Positions 1 through 5,381 of a stretch of 5,865 bases of DNA are shown here, piece after piece (the first letter of the stretch is position 1; each line of letters opens with the position of its first letter). This DNA is from Methanobacteriota archaeon (GTDB taxonomy: Archaea; Halobacteriota; Bog-38; Methanoflorentales; Methanoflorentaceae), in contig PMYA01000031.1 in NCBI GenBank assembly GCA_003170935.1, positions 1-5,865 of the forward strand. Reading direction: 5' to 3'. Position numbers and translations under genes: made by a program. Under the pieces are notes generated by a model, which saw nothing but the letters and a program-made list of their open reading frames with translations, made no database searches and had not been told where the DNA came from.

Positions 1-21
1 CTTTAAGACTACAAAAAGAGC

Positions 22-28
22 TTTTTTT
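22..28 (+). terminator. Oligo-T tract, possible terminator of an upstream gene
   Basis: A run of seven T follows an A-rich stretch at 13-17, with a short inverted repeat GGAG-CTA-CTCC at 32-42 just after it. Archaeal transcription commonly ends at oligo-T runs, so this could end a plus-strand transcript entering from the left. No upstream gene is visible to confirm this. Frame 3 is open from the left edge to a TAG at 75-77 and could be the tail of a gene, but 24 codons are too few to judge. Confidence 0.25.
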
Positions 29-108
29 GTGGGAGCTACTCCTAGAATTTGCATCGGAAATGGTGCGAATCATTTAGTGGAAAACTGCGTTGACCCACGA
101 AAAACTCA

Positions 109-127
109 AGTATGACTTAGTCATACT
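109..127. promoter_or_regulatory. Perfect inverted repeat, candidate operator of the RHH gene
   Basis: AGTATGAC-TTA-GTCATACT is a perfect 8-bp inverted repeat with a 3-bp spacer. It ends 62 bp before the preferred ATG of the ribbon-helix-helix gene. TGAC cores recur at 91-94, 113-116 and 134-137, spaced 22 and 21 bp apart, or about two helical turns. RHH repressors bind as dimers to short palindromes or tandem half-sites and often regulate their own genes. The match between site architecture and adjacent gene is inference. Confidence 0.45.
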
Positions 128-178
128 ATGGTGTGACTCAATCAGTTAACAATGCATACGCCGTATTTAGATTTTTTT

Positions 179-183
179 GGGAG
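179..183 (+). promoter_or_regulatory. Shine-Dalgarno site that sets the RHH gene start
   Basis: GGGAG lies 6 bases before the ATG at 190. This favours that ATG over the in-frame GTG at 133, which has no comparable site and would add 19 residues unlike an RHH N-terminus. Confidence 0.7.
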
Positions 184-189
184 ATTTAT

Positions 190-780
190 ATGCCGTTAAA
201 CAAGGTTACGATAGCCATTTCTGATGAGCTCTTGGCCGCTGCTGATAAACAGGCGAGGTCCGAAAATAGCAGTCGGAGTAAAATTGTCGCTGCGGCACTA
301 GACGCATACCTAGTCACTATACGGGCGAATGGACATAGCGCAGAAAAACGCCTCGAAACATCATTAGTGCCCCGTGACATGGTAATTCGCTTAGAAACAG
401 AACTGGAAAAGCGGGAAAGGGAGCTGCGCCATAAGGATGAGCTCCTTTTCATGAAAACGGATATGATAGAGAGGCTGACCGCGCAGTACGAGAGCTTTAA
501 ATTGGCTCGTGAAGATGAGCTCAAACGGTATGAAACCATTGCAGGATTTTATGGGAGCGAGTCAAGCAAGGTCATTGATCGACTCGCAGACGTGAGCGAA
601 GCCCTTACTCGCTTGCTCCCGCAGCCCGCGTCTTCACCTTTGCAATCAACCCAAGACGACGTAGGAACTGAGGAAGTACAAGCGCCCCTGCCAGAACTTG
701 ATGAAGAACCGCCGAAAAGATCATTGAGGGATCGCCTGTTTCGACGTAAACCTAAGACCGAAGACGTAAAGAGGCTTTAG
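190..780 (+). CDS. Ribbon-helix-helix (CopG-like) DNA-binding protein with long coiled coil
   Basis: This is a predicted transcriptional regulator of 196 residues. Residues 5-41 match the ribbon-helix-helix fold: a short strand (KVTIAI, 5-10), helix A (about 11-24), a turn (NSSRS, 26-30) and helix B (about 30-41). Dimers of this fold insert paired strands into the DNA major groove. Residues about 60-118 are rich in charged residues with periodic Leu/Ile/Met and look like a coiled coil. A second short helix (about 125-143) follows, then a Pro/Glu-rich linker (about 144-175) and a basic tail (SLRDRLFRRKPK). CopG-type proteins are often only 45-100 residues, so the extension is unusual and may mediate oligomerisation or partner binding. 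An in-frame GTG at 133 would give 215 residues, but the ATG at 190 has GGGAG six bases upstream and starts directly before the RHH strand. The gene stands alone and converges with the reductase gene 26 bp away. A palindrome upstream suggests autoregulation. No specific family name is recognised and the target is unknown. Confidence 0.85.
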   Translation: MPLNKVTIAISDELLAAADKQARSENSSRSKIVAAALDAYLVTIRANGHSAEKRLETSLVPRDMVIRLETELEKRERELRHKDELLFMKTDMIERLTAQYESFKLAREDELKRYETIAGFYGSESSKVIDRLADVSEALTRLLPQPASSPLQSTQDDVGTEEVQAPLPELDEEPPKRSLRDRLFRRKPKTEDVKRL

Positions 781-806
781 GCAAAAACTGTTGGAGCCTC
801 AATCGG

Positions 807-2018
807 CTAGAGGAGTTGACGGGTCTTAAGCAGAAGCCCCGGGTCCAATCCTAACAACCGTCTTATAGCTCCTTCTGTGTTCAATTCTTCGGCTTTAATG
901 CCTGAAAATGCGTGAACTAACTTGTTGATTTCGTCATCAGAGAGAGATACAACGAACTCTTTGACTTTGTACATAAGCGTTCGTTCTTTACCAAAAGAGG
1001 CTGTCCAGTTATTTTCGTACTCGCGCAGCACTCTAGCTGACGCGTCATTTTGGCGCACAGCTTTGCTCGCGACTACCCCAGCCATCGTCCCGCTTTGAAG
1101 TGCCGCCATAATTCCTCCGCCAGTGATCGGATCGGTGTGACGTGCAGCATCACCTACGAGCATGAGCCCATCTCCTATGATGGTTGGAAGCGCATCGCTA
1201 ACAGGGCAGCCCCCAACTATAAGTTCGACTGGCTTACCGTTAGGAAAGTGTTGTGCAACAAACTTTTTTAAGTAGTCCAAAGGTCGCTTGTCATTCAACT
1301 TACTTCCGAGCACCCCAAGCCCGATATTGCCTGCATCGTTTCCTTTGGGAAAACCCCAAGCATAGCCGCCTGGCGCCTGCGAGCCATAGTAGAATTCGAG
1401 AGTGTTCGCCTTTAGTTCGACGTTTTGCATATGATATTGAGCGCAGCTCTCAATGTCCTTGAGCTTAAGCGTAGTGTTTATGCCCCCCCACCTACCTACC
1501 TGCGATTCAATTCCATCGGCACCTATCACCACCTGTGCGCGCACCTCAAAGTCCTCTCCGAGGTGGTTCAACTTCACACCACGTACTGCGCCATCCTCCA
1601 GAATAAGCCCCGTTGCGCGGGTGCGCACCATGACCTGGGCTCCAGCACGAGCGGCGTCTTTCGCAAGTTGTCGATCAAAGAGCTTACGTTCCAAGACGAA
1701 GCCAAGCGGTCCATCAATGCCAAGCATCTCACCTGATACTTCAACTGTTGTTCCATCAGGGGCGTTGCCACAGAGTCCTTTCACTTCGCTTGCGATCCAC
1801 TTCTTGTTAGGTTCTACATATTTTTCGAATGATGTGTGAAAAACAAATGGCGTTTCAATCATGGGCACGCCTTCTGCGCACCTTACAGGCGATCCGATCT
1901 CTTGGCGTTTCTCAACCAGGAGAACGTCGCAGTCGGCAGCTGCGTTTTTTGCAGCTACTGAACCTGCCGGACCTGCCCCCACTACTACCACATCATAGTC
2001 ATCGGAGCTTGTTTTCAT
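807..2018 (-). CDS. Geranylgeranyl reductase family flavoprotein (digeranylgeranylglycerophospholipid reductase-like)
   Basis: This is an FAD-dependent oxidoreductase of 403 residues, full length for the family. Archaeal members reduce the double bonds of geranylgeranyl chains to give saturated phytanyl membrane lipids, working at the membrane surface. Visible motifs are the N-terminal Rossmann GxGPAG (G14-G19), which binds the FAD ADP moiety, and the acidic E36 after the second strand. Next come PVRCAEG (44-50), the cysteine-bearing motif typical of archaeal geranylgeranyl reductases, then GADGIES (166-172) and YAWGFPKG (219-226), the family's YxWxFP substrate-pocket signature. GDAARHTDPITGGGI (289-303) is the second FAD-binding segment. 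No transmembrane segment is evident. The ATG at 2018 sits close to the Rossmann strand, as expected, with only a weak GTGA (2026-2029) upstream. The gene lies 85 bp downstream of aIF1A on the same strand and may be co-transcribed or use its own weak TATA-like box. Paralogues acting on other isoprenoids, such as quinones, exist, so the exact substrate is inferred. Confidence 0.93.
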   Translation of the reverse strand: MKTSSDDYDVVVVGAGPAGSVAAKNAAADCDVLLVEKRQEIGSPVRCAEGVPMIETPFVFHTSFEKYVEPNKKWIASEVKGLCGNAPDGTTVEVSGEMLGIDGPLGFVLERKLFDRQLAKDAARAGAQVMVRTRATGLILEDGAVRGVKLNHLGEDFEVRAQVVIGADGIESQVGRWGGINTTLKLKDIESCAQYHMQNVELKANTLEFYYGSQAPGGYAWGFPKGNDAGNIGLGVLGSKLNDKRPLDYLKKFVAQHFPNGKPVELIVGGCPVSDALPTIIGDGLMLVGDAARHTDPITGGGIMAALQSGTMAGVVASKAVRQNDASARVLREYENNWTASFGKERTLMYKVKEFVVSLSDDEINKLVHAFSGIKAEELNTEGAIRRLLGLDPGLLLKTRQLL

Positions 2019-2068
2019 TGCTTAGTCACTTCACGGCTCCAAACAAAACTCAATGAAAAATAATTCAG

Positions 2069-2077
2069 TTATTAAAA
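2069..2077 (-). promoter_or_regulatory. Weak TATA-like box upstream of the reductase gene
   Basis: On the minus strand this reads TTTTAATAA. Its centre is about 55 bp before the reductase ATG, which would give a leader of roughly 30 nt. The aIF1A-reductase gap (2019-2103) is AT-rich. The same stretch also holds a small AATAA/TTATT inverted repeat followed by T residues, so it could instead be a weak terminator for aIF1A. The two readings cannot be separated from sequence alone. Confidence 0.22.
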
Positions 2078-2103
2078 GATATCCGGGAGAACGTATAGAG
2101 CGG

Positions 2104-2364
2104 TTAAATGTATCCTTTCCTTCTTAACCAATCAGCTTGTGGGGGGAGATACCGCCACACAACGTCCGCCTTTTCATCTTGAATGCTCCATGGTCTAATA
2201 ATAATTACATCGCCAACACGGAGCCACACCCTTCTTTTCATTTTCCCGGGAATTCGCCCCATGCGGGTTTTTCCATCTTGAGAACGAACGGTAATACGGC
2301 TTCCACCGAGCATCTTTTCGACCGTCCCAAAGATTTCGTTGCTATTTCTTCTAGGCAATCTCAC
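2104..2364 (-). CDS. Translation initiation factor aIF1A (first standard start; real start probably upstream)
   Basis: This is the archaeal homologue of eIF1A/bacterial IF1, an S1-like OB-fold protein that binds the small ribosomal subunit A site and helps start-codon selection. The translation is recognisable throughout: RLPRRNSNEIFG, then MLGGSRITVRSQDGKTRMGRIPGK in two overlapping stretches, RVWLRVGDVIII, PWSIQDEKADVVWRY and the C-terminal WLRRKGYI. From the GTG at 2364 the protein is 86 residues. It would begin exactly at the V of the conserved VRLPRR block and so lack the N-terminal tail other archaeal members have. The frame stays open upstream to a TGA at 2398-2400, adding up to IQEQPSK after a CTG at 2388. 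A strong GAGGTG (2394-2399) precedes that CTG by 5 bases and an ATA by 8. A start at 2388 would give 94 residues. The family call is very secure but the start is not. Confidence 0.95.
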   Translation of the reverse strand: MRLPRRNSNEIFGTVEKMLGGSRITVRSQDGKTRMGRIPGKMKRRVWLRVGDVIIIRPWSIQDEKADVVWRYLPPQADWLRRKGYI

Positions 2365-2393
2365 CTTACTTGGTTGTTCTTGTATCAGGTAAA

Positions 2394-2399
2394 CACCTC
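2394..2399 (-). promoter_or_regulatory. Strong Shine-Dalgarno facing non-AUG codons, aIF1A
   Basis: On the minus strand GAGGTG is followed by TTTAC and then CTG (2386-2388) and ATA (2383-2385), both in frame with aIF1A. No ATG, GTG or TTG in the aIF1A frame lies at normal distance; the first is the GTG at 2364, 29 bases past the site. This implies either a non-standard start codon or a sequence error here. Confidence 0.6.
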
Positions 2400-2450
2400 A
2401 TTTGACGCTTGATCAGTTTCAGTTTCCTTGTAGTCAGGTAGACGTATGTC

Positions 2451-2458
2451 TTTATAAA
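2451..2458. promoter_or_regulatory. Symmetric TATA-like box between the divergent aIF1A and tldD genes
   Basis: TTTATAAA is its own reverse complement and is the best archaeal TATA-like match in the 2389-2604 gap. On the minus strand it predicts transcription starting near 2428, leaving a leader of about 40 nt before the proposed aIF1A CTG. On the plus strand it predicts a start near 2481, about 120 nt before the tldD ATG. Flanking BRE-like purine sequence is weak on both sides, so the preferred direction is unclear. Confidence 0.4.
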
Positions 2459-2486
2459 CTACGCGTCGGCATTGACTCGATTAACA

Positions 2487-2512
2487 GATCTGAGCTGCAC
2501 CTGCTGAAGATC
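2487..2512 (+). other. Possible hairpin in the tldD leader
   Basis: GATCT (2487-2491) pairs with AGATC (2508-2512), and inside it AGC (2493-2495) pairs with GCT (2503-2505) around a 7-base loop, with small unpaired bulges. It lies just after the start site predicted from the TATA-like box at 2451-2458. It could be a leader RNA structure or a protein-binding dyad. It is short and could be chance. Confidence 0.2.
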
Positions 2513-2524
2513 ACGGTAAGATAG

Positions 2525-2605
2525 ATGCTATTCAAGAGCTCAACGCCTTGTGGAAAAACCATTTATCTAAGCCCAATGTTAGTCGTACGGAGATGCAACC
2601 GCTGA
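2525..2605 (+). other. Possible 26-codon upstream ORF overlapping the tldD start
   Basis: An ATG at 2525 opens a 26-codon frame that ends in TGA at 2603-2605. It overlaps the tldD ATG at 2605 in a TGATG arrangement, the classic layout for stop-start translational coupling. The predicted peptide begins MLFKSSTPCGKT and ends VVRRCNR. The sequence before the ATG is only GGTAAG, a poor Shine-Dalgarno. The peptide matches nothing I recognise, and a frame this short may be chance. Confidence 0.2.
2589..2592 (+). promoter_or_regulatory. tldD: Shine-Dalgarno candidate for tldD
   Basis: GGAG lies 12 bases before the ATG at 2605 and directly abuts the ATG at 2593. It is usable only by the former, and with long spacing. 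The TTG at 2548 has no comparable site. Confidence 0.4.
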
Positions 2606-3990
2606 TGCAAGAACGAAGTGAAAAAAAGACAGACATTGAAGAGGCCCTTAGCATTGCGTGTGCGCATGGGGCCCAATTCTCTGATATCAGACTGGAAAGC
2701 TCCGAAGGCACATCTATCTCAACGAAAGACGGGATAACAAAAATCAACAGCTCAAATGAGCTCGGAGCTGGAATAAGAGCATTTTTAGACGGCGCTTGGG
2801 GGTTTGCTTATACTACACAAGTGGATCGAAAAGGGCTGGTAGATTGCGCTGAACGTGCGGTTAGTCTAGCTAAAGCTGTGTTTGCGCGCGCTGAAAAGTT
2901 CTCGATCGATGTGGCGGTGTTTGAAGACACCGTGACACCTTCCGTACAACTGCTACCGACCCGCGTCTCGATCGCAGATAAGCTCAACTATGTGCTCAAC
3001 CAAGAGCAAGAAGCTAAAGAAACAGATTCCCGCGTCAACAGTACAGAGATTGGCTATAATGACCTTGTGGTGCGGAAGATTATCGCAAATTCTGAGGGAA
3101 CTTACATCGATGAGACTACGGTGCGATCGATCGCGCGTGCTATGATCTTTGCTAAAGAAGGTGCGCTTCGGCAATCTGGCTATAAGGCGAGAGGCGACTC
3201 AAAGGGATTTGAGCTGTTTTCGGGTGATGCGGACATCGGTCGAACTGCGGCATCGCAAGCTGTATCACTTCTCGACGCAAAGCCGGCACCATCTGGACAG
3301 TTCGACGCCATGCTTGATCCGTCGCTGTCAGGCGTTTTTGCGCATGAGGCATTCGGACATGCTGCTGAAGCTGACGCGATTATTTCGGGTACGTCCATCC
3401 TCGCCGGGAAGCTTAAACAGAAGGTTGGCTCTGATGCGGTTACGATTGTTGACGATCCGAGTTTGCAGAGTTATGGCTATTTAGCCTACGATGATGAGGG
3501 TACACAGACTCGGCGAAAGGTACTTATGGAGCGCGGAATTCTGCAAAGCTACCTCACAGATATCGAGACTGGGTCGCGCCTTGGCGTTGGCTCAAACGGG
3601 AGCGCGCGTGCCCAGCGATATGACGATCCACCCATCGTTCGAATGAGCAACACCTTCTTTGAGCCTGGGGACTACACGTTTGAGGAGCTGCTCGACGGAT
3701 TTAGTGGGATATATTTTGTCGGTTGGCAATATGGCTACACAACTCCTACAACAGGGATGCTAACGTTCAAAAGTAGAGAAGCGTATGTAGTCGAACACGG
3801 CGAATTACGCGACCATTTGAGAGACGCAGCACTGAGCGCGATGACCCTTGAGGTTCTTCATAACATCAGCGCCGTAGGACAGACTTTGGCGTTCGATCCC
3901 GGAACGTGCGGAAAAGCGGGACAAATGACGCCGAACACCACGGGTGGGACTTACATGCGAGTTAGTGATGTAGTCGTCGGAGGGATATAA
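2605..3990 (+). CDS. tldD: TldD metalloprotease subunit
   Basis: This is the catalytic subunit of the TldD-TldE zinc protease, a complex that trims small or unfolded peptides. In E. coli the pair matures microcin B17 and degrades the antitoxin CcdA; the archaeal substrate is not established. From the ATG at 2605 the protein has 461 residues, a normal length. The N-terminal domain begins TDIEEALSIACAHGAQFSDIRLE. The metal motif HEAFGH (HExxxH, H247-H252) follows the family block KPAPSG. Further signatures are DDEGT, the GSNGSARAQRYDDPP region, VRMSNTFFEPGD, and CGKAGQ near the C-terminus, whose C435 matches the third zinc ligand. All catalytic elements are present. No signal peptide or membrane span is seen, so it is cytoplasmic. 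In-frame starts at TTG 2548 (480 residues) and ATG 2593 (465) also exist; 2605 best fits the family N-terminus and the GGAG position. The stop codon directly abuts the tldE start. Confidence 0.94.
   Translation: MQERSEKKTDIEEALSIACAHGAQFSDIRLESSEGTSISTKDGITKINSSNELGAGIRAFLDGAWGFAYTTQVDRKGLVDCAERAVSLAKAVFARAEKFSIDVAVFEDTVTPSVQLLPTRVSIADKLNYVLNQEQEAKETDSRVNSTEIGYNDLVVRKIIANSEGTYIDETTVRSIARAMIFAKEGALRQSGYKARGDSKGFELFSGDADIGRTAASQAVSLLDAKPAPSGQFDAMLDPSLSGVFAHEAFGHAAEADAIISGTSILAGKLKQKVGSDAVTIVDDPSLQSYGYLAYDDEGTQTRRKVLMERGILQSYLTDIETGSRLGVGSNGSARAQRYDDPPIVRMSNTFFEPGDYTFEELLDGFSGIYFVGWQYGYTTPTTGMLTFKSREAYVVEHGELRDHLRDAALSAMTLEVLHNISAVGQTLAFDPGTCGKAGQMTPNTTGGTYMRVSDVVVGGI
3979..3984 (+). promoter_or_regulatory. 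Strong Shine-Dalgarno for tldE inside the tldD end
   Basis: GGAGGG lies in the last codons of tldD, 6 bases before the GTG at 3991. It supports the GTG start and efficient, coupled translation of the two subunits from one mRNA. Confidence 0.75.
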
Positions 3991-5328
3991 GTGACGACTA
4001 AAGTCGCTGATCGAGAGAGTGCGCTCCTCGATGCTTGTATCCAGGCATTAGCACTCATCGACACGTCAATCTATCAAGGAGAGGCGTTCGCCACCTATTC
4101 GAACTCTATTAGCGCAGAGCTTGAAAAAGGGCACATCAAATCGAGTCAAAGCGGCTTCGAGTGTGGGATTGGAGTACGCGTCTTTAAGAATGGTAGCATG
4201 GGCTATGCGCACGCGTCTCTCGAACAAGTGGAGTCCGCTGTAGAAAAAGCGATCTCAGCAGCACGCGCCGGGAGCCCTGACAAGGATTTTAAGTCTCTTT
4301 CGCTCCCCGAGAGCTATCCAACTGTGGCCGGCACGTGGGATCACACAATCGCATCTCTCGATGCCGCAACCGTGGTACAGCTAGCTATTGACGTCGCAGA
4401 CGCTTCCCGCATTGATAAGCGCGTCGATATCATCAACTCTGGTGCATCAGTCGGACTGTGGAGCGAAGCTATCGCAAACACGCTCGGGGTGGAAGGGACA
4501 GATAGCGGAACCCAAGCTTCAATCGACGTGGACGTAGTCGCACACGAGAGAGACGCTAGTGGGAATGGCTTCGAATATGCCGCGTCTCGGCGCTTCGATT
4601 TAGACGTCGAGTTAGTCGGGCGTACCGCAGGAGAGATAGCACTAAGTAGCATGAATCCACGACCGATTCAATCAGGCAAGATGACAGTCGTTTTTGACCC
4701 ACTTGCTGTTGGACCGGTCATCGCCACTGCTACAGCTGTGAGCGCCGATGATGTGCAACGAGATCGGTCGTTCCTTACGGGAAAAATCGGCGAACAAATC
4801 GCTGTAAACGGTTTCACGATTGTTGATGATGGGCTCCAAAGCGGTGGTTTGGAGACGAGACCGTTTGATGCAGAGGGCGTGCCTTCGCAGCGAACCCTTC
4901 TCATCGAAAATGGCGTCTTGCGTTCATTTCTGTTCGACAGCTACGCGGCAAATAAAGAAGGCATAATGAGCACAGGCAACGCCTCTCGGGGAGACTATCG
5001 GCAACCGCCTTCAATTTCTCCGACAAATCTGATAATCGGACAAGGCGGCGAAGCTGACATTATGAAGGATGTGCGACACGGCATCTATGTACGCGCAACA
5101 GGCGACCACCCGAACATGAGTACGGGTGAGTTCTCCGGCATGGTTTACGCGGGATACGCTATCGAAGATGGTGAATGCAAACACGCTCTGAAACAAACAA
5201 ACATAGGAATCAACGTCCTCGATTTGCTAAAGCAGATTGATGGGCTAAGCCGAGATGTCACGACGTATTTTGGATTAACGACACCAAAGATTCGCGCAAC
5301 CGACGTTAGTGTCGCGAGCAGTGGTTAA
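3991..5328 (+). CDS. tldE: TldE/PmbA, non-catalytic partner of TldD
   Basis: This is the paralogous partner subunit of TldD (also called PmbA), needed for the heteromeric protease but lacking its own metal site. The 445 residues match the usual length. There is no HExxxH; the equivalent region reads FDPLAVGPVIATATAVSADD. Family blocks are GFECGIGVRVFKNGSMGYAHA near the N-terminus (shown in part: GIGVRVFKNGSMGYA), DAEGVPSQR (293-301), LIENGVLRSFLFDSYAANK, STGNASR (327-333) and TGEFS (378-382). The IEDGE and GINVLDLLKQI segments lie near the C-terminus. The GTG start follows the tldD TAA with no gap and has GGAGGG six bases upstream, so the two genes form a tightly coupled operon. This fits the need for matched subunit amounts. 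It is predicted cytoplasmic, with no signal peptide or membrane span. The lack of a metal motif is normal for TldE and is not a defect. Confidence 0.94.
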   Translation: MTTKVADRESALLDACIQALALIDTSIYQGEAFATYSNSISAELEKGHIKSSQSGFECGIGVRVFKNGSMGYAHASLEQVESAVEKAISAARAGSPDKDFKSLSLPESYPTVAGTWDHTIASLDAATVVQLAIDVADASRIDKRVDIINSGASVGLWSEAIANTLGVEGTDSGTQASIDVDVVAHERDASGNGFEYAASRRFDLDVELVGRTAGEIALSSMNPRPIQSGKMTVVFDPLAVGPVIATATAVSADDVQRDRSFLTGKIGEQIAVNGFTIVDDGLQSGGLETRPFDAEGVPSQRTLLIENGVLRSFLFDSYAANKEGIMSTGNASRGDYRQPPSISPTNLIIGQGGEADIMKDVRHGIYVRATGDHPNMSTGEFSGMVYAGYAIEDGECKHALKQTNIGINVLDLLKQIDGLSRDVTTYFGLTTPKIRATDVSVASSG

Positions 5329-5352
5329 AAGGAACATGCTGTAAATAGAGGG

Positions 5353-5359
5353 ATATATT
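5353..5359 (+). promoter_or_regulatory. TATA-like box for pyrF
   Basis: ATATATT, within GGGATATATTCC, is centred about 26 bp before the pyrF ATG. That is the usual archaeal TATA-to-start-site distance, so transcription could begin at or next to the ATG (leaderless). A weak AGGA at 5369-5372 would instead allow Shine-Dalgarno initiation on a read-through transcript from tldE. Confidence 0.42.
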
Positions 5360-5381
5360 CCTAAGCTCAGGATAGAAGTAT

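Noticed and set aside
1..77. An open frame from the left edge to TAG at 75-77, and an opposite minus-strand frame from 73 to the edge.
   Set aside because: Both are under 25 codons and overlap each other. Neither has an identifiable motif, so neither can be called as a gene.
133..189. The in-frame GTG at 133 as start of the RHH gene.
   Set aside because: It would add 19 residues before a complete RHH strand and lies next to the proposed operator. The ATG at 190 has a well-spaced GGGAG.
186..539. A 117-codon minus-strand open frame opposite the RHH gene.
   Set aside because: Serine/arginine-rich antisense reading of the coiled-coil codons, with no recognisable motif. The plus-strand gene has an SD site and a clear domain.
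786..817. A possible shared terminator hairpin between the convergent RHH and reductase genes (CCTC/GAGG and AACT/AGTT pairs).
   Set aside because: The pairs are short, separated by a 7-base bulge and not followed by a T-run in either direction.
1453..1839. A 128-codon plus-strand open frame.
   Set aside because: It lies opposite the reductase gene, which is intact with all family motifs. The predicted protein is low-complexity Ser/Pro/Arg-rich, as expected for an antisense shadow.
2366..2401. A minus-strand 11-codon ORF (ATG at 2399-2401, TAA at 2366-2368) ending one base before the aIF1A GTG at 2364, suggesting uORF coupling.
   Set aside because: Its ATG has no Shine-Dalgarno and overlaps the GAGGTG site, and the TATA-like box position does not place a leaderless start there. 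It is kept only as an alternative to the CTG/ATA start.
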